This document shows positions 8,497 to 16,711 of a DNA stretch of 42,837 nt, piece by piece (the stretch's first letter is position 1; the number at the start of each line of letters is the position of its first letter). Source of the DNA: Dehalococcoidia bacterium (GTDB lineage Bacteria > Chloroflexota > Dehalococcoidia > SZUA-161 > SpSt-899); contig JALPXQ010000002.1 in the NCBI GenBank assembly GCA_023271515.1, positions 1 through 42,837 on the forward strand, given 5' to 3'. The notes beneath the pieces were generated by a model. It worked only from the letters and a program-made list of their open reading frames with translations, had not been told where the DNA came from and did no database searches. The position numbers and the translations under genes were made by a program.

Positions 8497-8660
8497 GGTA
8501 ACCGTTCACGGTTGTCGGTTCACAGTTCACAGTTTTTTCAATGAACTATGCAACGATTGAAGCATTTTGGATATTGATTTCAATAGAGGATCCCATGACT
8601 CTCCTTTGCCCTCTGTTTTTTCAACCGTGAACCGATAACTGTAAACCGTGAACGGTTACC
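8497..8660. repeat. 164-bp element with perfect 17-bp inverted ends built from 7-nt words
   Basis: GGTAACCGTTCACGGTT at 8497-8513 is the exact inverse complement of 8644-8660. Further in, GTTCACA words (8518-8535) face GTGAACCG and ACTGTAAACCG words on the other arm. The 80-base middle has no ORF. It looks like a MITE-like or REP-like folded element between the ABC ATPase gene and the convergently facing spacer. The remainder of the spacer (8661-8842) shows nothing else I can support. Confidence 0.75.
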
Positions 8661-8842
8661 AAATCAGCTACGGTAAGATCATACAAACCTCCTCAGTATT
8701 AGTTAATTCCTTGCCTCCGCTGTCGCTAGGGCTCCTCGTTCACTCTACCCCCAGTTCCGGGGCTCCGTTGACGCCATTGATTCCGATGAAGGCTAAGTAG
8801 AACCAATACGTTATCGTTTTATGCACCGATTAAACGGGTAAA

Positions 8843-9769
8843 TCATCTCTTTAAGTGCTGTTCCAAAAAGGCGCAGGTCTTGGCCCAGGCGTCATCTATT
8901 GCAAAGGCGTTTCCAGTTTTTGTGCCGCCAGCTCTAATGAATAAGAGGGAGAACAGATTCTTGAAAGAAAGACGAAGCCCACGCCTCCTGGTGCGACGTT
9001 CCTCCATCAGAACTTCCATTGTGCCGGGAGGGATATGTCCTGCATCCTCATAACTGAGGTGCTCAAACGGAAAAGGAAAGTTGTGCTGCGAAAGTCTCTC
9101 CACGATACGCTCGCACATCATACTCGACGGCCATAGGCCATCCTTTTTGCCTGAAATCAACAGGATGGGGCCATTGATTCTCTCTACGGGAATGATTGCA
9201 CGTTCCACTGCCTCCTGGTCCTGAAGACCGCCGAGATGATTTGCTAATGCTAACAAGAAGCCATGTCGCCACATAAGCCTGAAACTAGGTCTATAAGGTA
9301 CAAAGGGCAGAGGTTGGCCGTGAAGCGTCCAAGAGGATTTTTCAACTGGCGGGCCAAAGCGCCTAAAGTTTAAGCATTGAAACACGACATCGCTTGGCAC
9401 ATAAGCGACTACGGCCGATATCTCAGGATAGGTGGCACTCACTAACAAGGCGGCTTCTCCGCCCTTGGAAGTGCCAATCAACCCTATTCGCCTCGATTCA
9501 ACTGAAGGATTGGAAGCCATCCAGTCAATCGCCTGTTTGAAATACTCCAACGGTATCTCTTCGAGCTTCGGGGGCAGTTGTTCCACTCCAAAGTAAGCCA
9601 ATGCCAACGCCGCATATCCTTGTTCCGCAAGCAGTTTGGCTGTCGTCGAGTCTTTCCCACCCTCGGAACCGCCAAGCACAATGACGCCGGGATGTTTGCC
9701 GGCGGTGCCGGGCAGACAAAAGCTGGCAACCAAGCCGTTATCTCGAATTTCCATCACACTAACTCCCAT
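8843..9769 (-). CDS. BAAT/dienelactone-type alpha/beta hydrolase
   Basis: The 308-residue protein has VIVLGGSEGG as oxyanion strand, the nucleophile elbow GTSKGGE, an acidic residue in LLISGKKDGLWPS and a catalytic His in DAGHIPP. This order and the FKQAIDWMASNPSV motif fit the BAAT C-terminal domain (acyl-CoA thioester hydrolase / bile-acid-CoA:amino acid transferase family). The N-terminal BAAT domain of the long enzymes is missing, as in most bacterial forms. No signal peptide, so cytoplasmic. Start supported by GGGAGG nine bases upstream. A 94-base piece of its coding sequence is repeated further upstream at 9887-9980. The substrate is unknown. Confidence 0.75.
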   Translation of the reverse strand: MGVSVMEIRDNGLVASFCLPGTAGKHPGVIVLGGSEGGKDSTTAKLLAEQGYAALALAYFGVEQLPPKLEEIPLEYFKQAIDWMASNPSVESRRIGLIGTSKGGEAALLVSATYPEISAVVAYVPSDVVFQCLNFRRFGPPVEKSSWTLHGQPLPFVPYRPSFRLMWRHGFLLALANHLGGLQDQEAVERAIIPVERINGPILLISGKKDGLWPSSMMCERIVERLSQHNFPFPFEHLSYEDAGHIPPGTMEVLMEERRTRRRGLRLSFKNLFSLLFIRAGGTKTGNAFAIDDAWAKTCAFLEQHLKR

Positions 9770-9886
9770 TGGTTTCTACCTCCCTGAAAGGTTCTTGCGC
9801 TAATGGCTTCGAAAGACTGTGCCTCATGGAGGCTTCTCCTTGCCTCGAAAATAGAATCTTCATGATTCGTTGGTGGACAGCAAGGT

Positions 9887-10030
9887 GTTCCACTCCAAAG
9901 TAAGCCAATACCAACGCCGCATATTCTTGTTCCGCAAGCAGTTTGGCTGTCGTCGAGTCTAGCCCACCCTCCGAATCGCCACCACTGGACCATAGACTTT
10001 ACGCAGGCCATTGACTTGCACAACAGACAT
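9887..10030 (-). pseudogene. Chimeric remnant: ABC ATPase start joined to a BAAT hydrolase fragment
   Basis: An ATG at 10030 with a perfect AGGAGGTGA site opens MSVVQVNGLRKVYGPVVAI, the N-terminus of an ABC transporter ATPase. After about 19 codons the sequence turns into a near copy of the BAAT-hydrolase gene (9887-9980 matches 9580-9673 with few mismatches) and stops. An ABC gene and a second hydrolase gene were evidently joined by deletion. It cannot encode a functional protein. Confidence 0.65.
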
Positions 10031-10157
10031 GACTTCACCTCCTGATTTTTTGTCCGGCGGAAATAAGCGGCCTTTCGCAGTATATGCCAGGTTGGCAAGC
10101 GCGCTGACCCAATTTGGGTGAGCACCGACGGTGCGACCGCATACGCCGCATTAAGGA

Positions 10158-10493
10158 CTAATCACCTGCCTCGGCGATCAACTTCTCCAGGGCCTGCAGA
10201 TGCGTCTCCAGGGCCTTCCGGCCATCCCGGGTCAGGCTATACCAGCTTGTCGGTTTCCGATCCCGAAACTCCTTCTTAACCACGAGGTAATCCTCGTCCT
10301 CCAACTTTCGCAGATGTGCCCCAAGGGCCCCGTCCGTTTCCTTGAGCAGAGCCTTGAGCCGGCTGAAGGTGATGGTATCGTTGCGGGCCAGGAGTACGCA
10401 GATCCCCAGCCTGGTGCGATGCTCGAGGAGTCTATTGAAGCCATTCACCCTGTCCCAGATGGGGCCGTCGGACTCACCTCGGTGACGTACCAC
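10158..10493 (-). CDS. Winged-helix transcriptional regulator
   Basis: The 111-residue protein has one winged helix: NRLLEHRTRLGICVLLARND, then TFSRLKALLKETDGALGAHLRKLEDEDYL, and a wing with YSLTRDGRKALETHL. This is the MarR/PadR-like type that binds palindromic operators as a dimer. It starts with GTG inside the end of the membrane-protein gene (20-base overlap), with GAGGAGG upstream, so the two are translated together. The TAGAGTACTCTA palindrome over the operon promoter is its likely target, giving autoregulation. That link is an inference. Confidence 0.82.
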   Translation of the reverse strand: MVRHRGESDGPIWDRVNGFNRLLEHRTRLGICVLLARNDTITFSRLKALLKETDGALGAHLRKLEDEDYLVVKKEFRDRKPTSWYSLTRDGRKALETHLQALEKLIAEAGD

Positions 10494-11043
10494 TCTTCCT
10501 CCTCCCTATCAGGCCGGTGCTTACCAGCGCCACCGCCACCAGAGCGCCGATGAAGGTCCAGCCATAGGCCGGGATAACGAAGAGGGCCAGGTAGCCCGCC
10601 ATCATCAGGATGCCGATCCAGAGAAGGGGCCGCTCCAGGTGAACGCCGGCCAGGAAGTAGGCCAGGCCTATGATAAGCAAGATGAGCTTGGACAGCTCTT
10701 GCCAGGCAACGGCGCCGGTCATCCCAAGGATAGACGCCAGGAAGATAACCGCCATCATCCCGAACATGTGTAGAAAGTAGCGGATTCCCAGATCTCGACG
10801 CATCTGGCCCTGCCGCTGGCTGTGGCGCCACCCCAGAAAGCAGCTCACTAAGAAGCCTAGCGGAGCAGCAATACTCCAGTACAGACCTACGTGCCGCGGA
10901 GCGAAGTCAATCAGGGAGAAGCCCACCAGGCAGATCCCTGCCCAGAGGAAACTGATTGCCGGTACGGATGGGTCTTGCTCCGATGCCCGAACCACTTCTC
11001 GAACGTAGCCAAGATCGGATTTTACCTGTTCCATGTCCGCCAT
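10474..11043 (-). CDS. Integral membrane protein paired with winged-helix regulator
   Basis: Starting at MADMEQVKSDLGYV (AGGAGG nine bases upstream), the 189-residue protein has a short soluble head and six hydrophobic segments, in order AISFLWAGICLVGFSLIDF, SIAAPLGFLVSCFLGW, FLHMFGMMAVIFLASILGM, LILLIIGLAYFLAGVHL, LLWIGILMMAGYLALFV and FIGALVAVALVSTGLI. I do not recognise a named family. Membrane proteins of this sort often sit before a small winged-helix regulator, and here the genes overlap. Its role might be sensing or transport; nothing in the sequence settles this. The upstream promoter is near-consensus. Confidence 0.72.
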   Translation of the reverse strand: MADMEQVKSDLGYVREVVRASEQDPSVPAISFLWAGICLVGFSLIDFAPRHVGLYWSIAAPLGFLVSCFLGWRHSQRQGQMRRDLGIRYFLHMFGMMAVIFLASILGMTGAVAWQELSKLILLIIGLAYFLAGVHLERPLLWIGILMMAGYLALFVIPAYGWTFIGALVAVALVSTGLIGRRKSGTSPR

Positions 11044-11060
11044 TCCTAGCCTCCTGTTTC

Positions 11061-11102
11061 TAGAGTACTCTAAAGTATACAGCACTGTGCAGAGTTTGTC
11101 AA
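11061..11102 (-). promoter_or_regulatory. Strong sigma70 promoter with palindromic operator
   Basis: On the minus strand TTGACA (11102-11097), a 17-base spacer and TATACT (11079-11074) form an almost perfect promoter. The perfect 12-bp palindrome TAGAGTACTCTA (11061-11072) covers the predicted transcription start, where a bound dimer would block initiation. It precedes the membrane protein/winged-helix operon. Confidence 0.7.
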
Positions 11103-11189
11103 GCCCCCGACTGAACCCCTTAATTCGTGGATCAGACTTCAAGTCCAGGTTATAGTATCTGGCAAAAAACACTATGGGAAAATTGTTAC

Positions 11190-11446
11190 TGTTCACCGCA
11201 GAGAGCGTCGAGAGCGCTGAGATTCTTGATATGTAGGCGTTCAGCGGTCAGCAATCAGTTCTGAGTTTGGAGTTACGGGTTTAGAGTTATGAGGTCCTCG
11301 GAACTCAATACTCTGAACTCACTCGGCTGACGGCTCAAGCTGATGCTTACGTCGTTCATCCGTAAGGTGCTGAACGCTGATGGCTGAACGCTTACCTTGA
11401 CATTAAGATTTCTCTGTGTTCTCTGCGTGCTCGGCGGTTATCGCTA
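11190..11446. repeat. Spacer of 7-nt-phased degenerate words in inverted arrangement
   Basis: From about 11232 the sequence runs in 7-base words ending in CAG or GAG (CGTTCAG, CGGTCAG, CAATCAG, TTCTGAG, TTTGGAG). From 11299 the complementary type appears (GAACTCA, ATACTCT, GAACTCA). The outermost parts (ACCGCAG/AGAGCGT near 11195 and TTCTCTG/CGTGCTC near 11414-11440) also face each other as complements. The roughly 250-base spacer has no credible gene and could fold on itself. Confidence 0.6.
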
Positions 11447-12565
11447 TCACTGAACATAAAACCGCTTTAGCAGCCATAGCAGAATAAACCCTATAACCAA
11501 TAATACCCCGATGGTCTTATTCCCCAGAAATATCTTATTGCCATCCAACATAGGAATGGGAATCAGATTGAAACCACCAATGGAAAAGTTTGTCCAGAGC
11601 CCGACTGTGCCCAGCGCTTCCAGCCACCCCCTATCTCCCCAGTGTGTTAGACCTAGAAAGCAGAAGGCCAATACCAGGCTAACCACGGGGCCTGCAACAT
11701 AAATCAAGCCCATCTCTCTGAGGTTCTTATTATAGGGCCAATCCTTTTGCTTGATATAGGTTGAGCCATAGGTCGGATAATGGACACCAACCAATAAAGA
11801 GAATGGAGCACTGAAGAGCAGTCCCAATTCGTTAGCCTTGAATACCGTCTTAAGTCCAAAGAGGCGAGCAATGAGCTTATGGGCAAGTTCATGGGCGAAT
11901 ATGCTTATGCTGACAACACCCAAGGCAAAGGGGATGGAGGTGAGTACAGGTGCGTCATATCTAAGTCCAACAATCCAGGCGACAAAACTGAAGCCGAGCC
12001 AGGCGAGAAGGAAATGCCAGCGCTCCCCGATCTCTTCCACTAACTGGCCCTCGTTGACCGTCTTTCGCACTATAAAATGTCCTGGCGCAATGAAGTAGCT
12101 AACGATCCACCATAACGAAATGATCCTCCATCCGAAAACCTTAAATTGCCTATCGAATTCAAACGGCATGAAGCCCCTATGGAAGAACATATTCCACGAT
12201 GGGGAATTGTAGCGATCGATGAGGGCATAGAGCGTTTTGCAGCCTTCCTCTTGAAAATAGGAGAGGACGGCATCCAACAGGGCTTTGCCGGCCCCCTTGC
12301 CCTGAACGTTGCGGTCAACGAATATCCAATCGACCATGCCTATCCTTTCGCCGGCAATTCTGGCAACCCGTGGAACAACGCAGCCTACAACCCTCTCCCC
12401 ATCAACAGCAGCCAGCGCATTGGCCTTGCCCCTTTTGTAAGATAAATAGGCAAAATAACGCTCCGGGGCTCCCAGTGTTTTGGCAACTTCCGAGACCGCT
12501 CTGTCGTCATCCGGCTGGATTTTTCGTATAGTGATTGCCTGGTTCATTAACTTCATGAGTAGCAT
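11447..12565 (-). CDS. GNAT acetyltransferase fused to M50 (site-2 type) membrane metalloprotease
   Basis: One 372-residue frame holds two domains. Residues about 10-140 are a GNAT acetyltransferase (MVDWIFVDRNVQGKGAGKAL is the acetyl-CoA-binding motif; FFHRGFMPFEFD closes the fold). Residues about 150-370 form a membrane-embedded M50 peptidase: HELAH at 225-229 is the HExxH zinc site, and NLIPIPMLDG at 333-342 gives the third ligand (Asp) in the usual NxxPxPxLDG form. Five to six hydrophobic segments surround these. The frame is unbroken and both active sites look intact. The true start may be the Met at residue 4 or 7; no clear ribosome site is seen. It may couple acetyl-CoA sensing or N-terminal acetylation to intramembrane cleavage, which is speculation. 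Divergent from the hydroxyacyl-CoA dehydrogenase gene. Confidence 0.82.
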   Translation of the reverse strand: MLLMKLMNQAITIRKIQPDDDRAVSEVAKTLGAPERYFAYLSYKRGKANALAAVDGERVVGCVVPRVARIAGERIGMVDWIFVDRNVQGKGAGKALLDAVLSYFQEEGCKTLYALIDRYNSPSWNMFFHRGFMPFEFDRQFKVFGWRIISLWWIVSYFIAPGHFIVRKTVNEGQLVEEIGERWHFLLAWLGFSFVAWIVGLRYDAPVLTSIPFALGVVSISIFAHELAHKLIARLFGLKTVFKANELGLLFSAPFSLLVGVHYPTYGSTYIKQKDWPYNKNLREMGLIYVAGPVVSLVLAFCFLGLTHWGDRGWLEALGTVGLWTNFSIGGFNLIPIPMLDGNKIFLGNKTIGVLLVIGFILLWLLKRFYVQ

Positions 12566-12568
12566 AGC

Positions 12569-12597
12569 TTGTGCAAAAGCACAATCCCTACTATACT
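12569..12597 (+). promoter_or_regulatory. Promoter with inverted repeat upstream of the 3-hydroxyacyl-CoA dehydrogenase gene
   Basis: TTGTGC (12569-12574), a 17-base gap and TATACT (12592-12597) resemble a sigma70 promoter. The -35 is one arm of the inverted repeat TTGTGC-AAAA-GCACAA (12569-12584), a candidate operator in the divergent spacer between the GNAT-M50 gene and the dehydrogenase gene. Confidence 0.5.
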
Positions 12598-12691
12598 AAG
12601 TAAGAGCCAAGATCACAAGATCGGCACTTTGGGTGGCTAGTAATTGCCGGGGGAATTGTTAGAAAACATCCAATAGAAAGGAGTTACTCAG

Positions 12692-13840
12692 ATGAAACTG
12701 GAAGATATCAAAAAGATAGCGGTTCTGGGTGCGGGTGATATGGGGCATGGGATAGCCGAGGTTGCGCTGCTTGCCGGCTATAGGGTGGCCCTGAGGGACA
12801 TCGAGCAGCGATTTGTGGATAACGGCCTTCAGAAAATCGGGGAGAGCCTGGCAAGGCTTGCGCGGAAGAAAAGGATCACTGAAGAGGACAGGAAAGCGAT
12901 GATGGGCAAGCTTCAATCCTTTGTTGATTTGGAAGATGCGGTCAACGATGCCGATTTTATCATCGAGGCAGCTCCTGAAATAATGGATGTGAAGAAGGCA
13001 GTGTTCCAGGAAGTGGACAAATCGGCGCCGGAGCATGCCGTGCTGGCTTCAAATACCTCCACTATGAGTATAACGGAGATAGCATCAGTCACCCGCAGGC
13101 CGGAAAAGGTCGTGGGGATGCATTTCTTTAACCCTGCTGCTGTGATGAAACTTGTTGAAGTCATCAAGGGAGATCAGACGAGCGAGGAGACCATGCAGTT
13201 GACCCACGACCTGGCAACAAGAATGAACAAGCTTCCGGTCAGAGTAGAGAAGGACTCTGTCGGCTTCATTTGCAACAGGATTGGAGCGTCATGTTCAATT
13301 CTGCTCGGTGCCATAGTGGATCGGGGCATAGCCGCGCCTGAGGAAATCGATGCCAGGCTGAAGCAAATGGGGATGCCCATGGGGCCTTATGAGCTGATGG
13401 ACTATGTGGGACTGGATATCGTCTACCATAGCTTGCTCTACGTCGCCGAGAGGCTGTCCTCGGAGTATGGCCCTCCCAAATGGCTCCAGGAGAAGATCGA
13501 GGCCAGAGATCTGGGAAAAAAGACGGGGAAGGGGATCTACGACTGGTCCAGGGGAAGGCCAGCGATAGACCTGGCCAGGGCAAAGGAGGACTTTGATGCG
13601 ACCGACTTGATCGCCATACAGGTCAATGAGGCGACAAAACTGCTCGAGGAGGGGGTTGTAAAGAGTCCGAATGATATCGACAAAGCGATGATCCACGGAG
13701 GAAGAGCAGCATCCGGCCCGTTCCAGCTTGCCCGGGGAATAGGATATGACAAGCTGGCCGCCCGCTGTGAAGAGCTCGCAAGAGAGTACGGCGTAGCGGC
13801 ATTCAAACCAACGGAGACCTTGAAAAAAGGCAACATTTGA
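12692..13840 (+). CDS. 3-hydroxyacyl-CoA dehydrogenase
   Basis: The 382-residue enzyme oxidises 3-hydroxyacyl-CoA to 3-ketoacyl-CoA with NAD. The Rossmann motif is VLGAGDMGHGIAEVALLAGY; SNTSTMSITEIA and GMHFFNPAAVMKLVEVI are the family's central motifs, followed by KDSVGFICNRI. After the first C-terminal domain (MGPYELMDYVGLD) a second, shorter one follows (IDKAMIHGGRAASGPFQLAR), as in the longer paralogues of 3-hydroxybutyryl-CoA dehydrogenase. AAAGGAG precedes the start. It stands alone, with no thiolase or enoyl-CoA hydratase next to it. It may serve fatty acid or aromatic acid degradation. Confidence 0.9.
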   Translation: MKLEDIKKIAVLGAGDMGHGIAEVALLAGYRVALRDIEQRFVDNGLQKIGESLARLARKKRITEEDRKAMMGKLQSFVDLEDAVNDADFIIEAAPEIMDVKKAVFQEVDKSAPEHAVLASNTSTMSITEIASVTRRPEKVVGMHFFNPAAVMKLVEVIKGDQTSEETMQLTHDLATRMNKLPVRVEKDSVGFICNRIGASCSILLGAIVDRGIAAPEEIDARLKQMGMPMGPYELMDYVGLDIVYHSLLYVAERLSSEYGPPKWLQEKIEARDLGKKTGKGIYDWSRGRPAIDLARAKEDFDATDLIAIQVNEATKLLEEGVVKSPNDIDKAMIHGGRAASGPFQLARGIGYDKLAARCEELAREYGVAAFKPTETLKKGNI

Positions 13841-13924
13841 GGATACTCGGCCTTCATGTCGAACGATCAGGTCCGGCAGAAGGCAGATTGGTGATGGGAG
13901 AGGGGCTCGTCAAAGAACCTCCCA

Positions 13925-13976
13925 GGGACACAATACCTATTCCTGAACCTCTTGGAAGAAATAGGTATTATGTCCC
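13925..13976. repeat. Long imperfect hairpin (REP-like) between convergent genes
   Basis: GGGACACAATACCTATT (13925-13941) pairs with 13960-13976 at 16 of 17 positions around an 18-base loop. There is no T-run, so it is not a standard terminator, though it lies between two converging genes. Stand-alone hairpins beginning GGGACAYAATACC resemble REP sequences mobilised by REP-associated tyrosine transposases; that link is from memory and unverified. Confidence 0.7.
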
Positions 13977-13989
13977 CAGAAATACACAT

Positions 13990-15336
13990 CTATACCTTCG
14001 GCACTTTGGAGAGGGCCTCTTCCACCTTCTCCCTGGGATACTCGTAATCGATGAGTTTGCCTGTGAGATATGCCTCGTAGGACGCCAGATCGAAGTGGCC
14101 GTGTCCGCTCAAGGCCAGGAGAATGGTCCTGGCCTCTCCAGACTCCTTACACTTCAGGGCCTCATCGATGACCACTTTGACGGCATGGGCCGGTTCCGGT
14201 GCGGGAACGATGCCCTCCGTGCGAGCGAATTGCACCGCGCTCCGGAAAACGGCCACCTGATGCTCCGCTCTGGCCTCGATCAACCCCAGTCGGTTAAGAT
14301 GGCAGATAATCGGCGCCATTCCGTGGTATCGCAGTCCGCCGGCATGGACCGGCGGGGGAACGAAGGTGTGTCCTAGAGTGAACATCTTGATCAGAGGGGT
14401 AAGCCCGGCCACATCGCCAAAGTCATATATATCGGGTCCCTTGGTCAGGGTAGGGCAGGCCTCCGGTTCAACGGCGATTATCTGAATCCTCTTCCCCTTC
14501 AACTTATCCGGTATGAAGGGGAGGATCACGCCGGCGAAGTTACTGCCACCGCCGATGCAGCCGGCGATGATATCGGGATAGACACCGGCCTTCTCCATTT
14601 GCGTCTTCACCTCAAGCCCGACCACGGTTTGGTGCATCAGCACGTGATTGAGCACGCTTCCCAGAGAATAGTAGGTGTCGTCCCGGTGCATGGCGTCTTC
14701 GACTGCCTCGCTGATGGCGATCCCCAGGCTGCCGGGCGAATCGGGGTTCTCGGACAGGATGTCGCGACCCGCCTGAGTATCCGTGCTGGGACTGGGAACG
14801 CATGTGGCCCCAAATGTCTCCATCAAGATGCGGCGATAGGGCTTCTGGTTATAGCTAACCCTCACCATGTAGACCTTGCACTCCAGGCCGATGAAGCTAC
14901 AACCTATGGCCAGGGCACTGCCCCACTGGCCGGCGCCGGTCTCGGTGGCGAGCCGTTTGACCCCATCCTGCCGGGCATAATAGGCTTGAACGACGGAGGT
15001 ATTGAGTTTGTGACTGCCGGCCGGGCTGACGCCCTCATACTTGTAGAATATCCTCGCCGGCGTGTCCAGGGCCTTCTCCAGGCGATGAGCCCGGTATAGG
15101 GGGGTCGGCCGCCACATGTGGAGGATTTGCTGCAACTCCTCGGGTATCTCGATGAAGCGCTCGGTGCTGAACTCCTGTTTAATCAGCTCTGAGGCAAACA
15201 GCGGGGGCGGCAGAATTGTGGGCTCGTGGGTGCCCGGGTGCAGTAGCGGTGGCAACGGCTGTGGCAGATCCGCCTGTACGTTGTACCAGGAAGTGGGCAT
15301 CTCTTCTTCAGATAGAGTGAACTTGGTCGTTTTCAT
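13990..15336 (-). CDS. trpB: Tryptophan synthase beta chain, TrpB2 type
   Basis: The 448-residue PLP enzyme condenses indole and serine to tryptophan. It is the TrpB2 class: it starts with the long ALPHA-independent N-terminus ([20 protein letters not shown]), binds PLP through Lys in [11 protein letters not shown] and holds the phosphate by GGGSNF. This type often lacks a tight partnership with TrpA. GGAGG sits before the start. It is the only intact structural gene downstream of the Trp T-box; the genes between are fused remnants. The cell could still make tryptophan from salvaged indole, or the enzyme may have another deaminase-like role. The gene shows no sign of damage. Confidence 0.93.
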   Translation of the reverse strand: MKTTKFTLSEEEMPTSWYNVQADLPQPLPPLLHPGTHEPTILPPPLFASELIKQEFSTERFIEIPEELQQILHMWRPTPLYRAHRLEKALDTPARIFYKYEGVSPAGSHKLNTSVVQAYYARQDGVKRLATETGAGQWGSALAIGCSFIGLECKVYMVRVSYNQKPYRRILMETFGATCVPSPSTDTQAGRDILSENPDSPGSLGIAISEAVEDAMHRDDTYYSLGSVLNHVLMHQTVVGLEVKTQMEKAGVYPDIIAGCIGGGSNFAGVILPFIPDKLKGKRIQIIAVEPEACPTLTKGPDIYDFGDVAGLTPLIKMFTLGHTFVPPPVHAGGLRYHGMAPIICHLNRLGLIEARAEHQVAVFRSAVQFARTEGIVPAPEPAHAVKVVIDEALKCKESGEARTILLALSGHGHFDLASYEAYLTGKLIDYEYPREKVEEALSKVPKV

Positions 15337-15401
15337 TTCTCCTCCTTTTGTTGATTTCGTTCGGATCTCCGGGTGTTGCAGACTGCCTCATCTATCACCT
15401 C

Positions 15402-15595
15402 CTAATTTGTTTGTACGGCTTCCCTTAATCTCCCGACAAAAGCTCGCAGTTTTGCCAGTGACGCATCCTCCTCTATCAGCTGTATAATGCGACTGCCCAC
15501 GATGATACCGTCGGCCACGCTGCTCACTCGCCTGGCCTGCTCCGGGGTCGATATCCCGAATCCCACGCACAGCGGCCGGCGAGTCCTCCGCCTGA
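15402..15595 (-). pseudogene. trpA: trpA, C-terminal fragment
   Basis: The frame ending at TAG (15402-15404) reads LCVGFGISTPEQARRVSS, then VADGIIVGSRIIQLIEED and a short tail, the last third of tryptophan synthase alpha chain (GFGIS and DGxIVGS phosphate-binding motifs). The front two thirds, including the catalytic Glu and Asp, are missing; upstream the sequence passes directly into trpC. The deletion must also have taken whatever lay between trpC and trpA. It cannot be active. Confidence 0.75.
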
Positions 15596-16507
15596 TATTT
15601 TTCTCGCTGGATCGGGACTGCTGACCAGCGCTTCGCCAACCAGAATGGCGTCAACTCCGACATCTCCAAGTTTCACCACATCATCCCTGGTGTGAATGCC
15701 ACTCTCGCTCACTACTAGTCCTGGAACAAGAGGGCGCAATTCCAGCGTCGTCTCCAGGCTGACGCTGAAGTCGGCCAGGTTCCGATTGTTTATCCCGATG
15801 ATCTCTGGATCAATTGCCAACGCCTGCTCTAGCTCCTCTCGATCATGGATCTCTACGAGTGCCGTCATGCCCAGCGAGTGAGTCGTCTCCAGCAGACTCC
15901 GCAATTCCACCGGCGAAAGGATGCCGACGATGAGCAAGACCGTATCGGCACCGTGCGCCCTGGCCTCATATACCTGGTACGGGTCGAGGATGAAATCCTT
16001 GCGCGGAATCGGCAAACCGACCGCTGCTCGAACCGATTCCAGATCAGTCAGACTGCCCCAGAAATACTCGCTCTCCGTTAGCACTGAAACGGCCGCCGCA
16101 CCGGCCTCTTCATACGTGCGGGCAAAAGCAGCGGCGTCGATGTTCGGTGCGAGCAGTCCCTTTGATGGTGAGGCTCGTTTCACCTCGGCGATCAATTTGA
16201 GAAAGGAGGCTCGGAGCAGGGAGAAGGCATCCTCGCCGGGATTGAGTCTCCCTTCTACCGCCGAGACGATGTGGCTTACATGGGAGTATTTTTCAACCCC
16301 CATCAGCTCTGGCACCTTCACCGTGCCGTACCGGCAAACACGCGATATAGCCTTATGGTATGCTGCATCGACATCGTCATCCACATAGGCATTGGCGATG
16401 ATCTTCATCTTGTGTTGCACATGGTCGAAAGCGAGCATAGTATCAGCGAAGAGGAAGAAGCAATCCGGAAGATCGAGTTCATCATGGGAGCACTGCGGCA
16501 GCTCCAC
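15590..16507 (-). pseudogene. In-frame trpE-trpE-trpC chimera left by deletions
   Basis: One open frame is a mosaic. Residues 8-57 are a mid-part of anthranilate synthase component I (LPDCFFLFADTMLAFDHV). Residues 58-102 are a later part of the same protein (GTVKVPELMGVEKYSHV, then GRLNPGEDAFSLLRASF). From residue 103 it is indole-3-glycerol phosphate synthase without its first 50 or so residues (LIAEVKRASPSKGLL, then FWGSLTDL, GINNRNL, VSESGI, ILVGEALV). The seams at about nt 16336 and 16201 remove roughly 200 trpE codons, then the trpE end with any trpG and trpD. All seams keep the frame. Partial TrpC activity is conceivable but unlikely, because the N-terminal helices and the last helix are missing. 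Confidence 0.8.
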
Positions 16508-16673
16508 GCTCCACGCTTTCCAGAAGGAAGGTTGGCGGCGACTGACCGAGCTTGAGGAAGACAGACACCGGCGTATCCAGATCGGCAGGGAGCTCCCGGC
16601 AGATCGGGGTCAGTCCTCCTTTCCTGGCTTTTTGCCGAAAGAGTTTTGAATCAGGGAAATATTTACCGGCCAT
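16500..16673 (-). pseudogene. trpE: trpE, N-terminal fragment
   Basis: Just after the T-box terminator, MAGKYFPDSKLFRQKARKGG opens anthranilate synthase component I; then CRELPADLDTPVSVFLKL and FLLESVERG follow, the feedback-binding N-terminal region. After VERG the trpE sequence jumps ahead by roughly 100 codons and changes frame into the chimera. It confirms that the T-box originally controlled trpE as first gene of the operon. Confidence 0.78.
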
Positions 16674-16681
16674 CGTGCCCC

Positions 16682-16711
16682 AAAAAAACCTCCGCCCCAA
16701 AGGGGCGGAGG
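16682..16711 (-). terminator. Rho-independent terminator of the Trp T-box
   Basis: On the minus strand CCTCCGCCCC, a 3-base loop and GGGGCGGAGG form a perfect 10-bp stem, followed by seven T. It competes with the antiterminator that contains the T-box motif immediately upstream. Confidence 0.92.

Noticed and set aside
9754-10125. 123-codon minus-strand frame as a gene
   Set aside because: It is a different frame from the ABC ATPase start and hydrolase duplicate; the translated text is out-of-frame hydrolase sequence.
13925-13976. Rho-independent terminator
   Set aside because: The stem is AT-rich and no T-run follows on either strand, so it was listed as a REP-like repeat instead.
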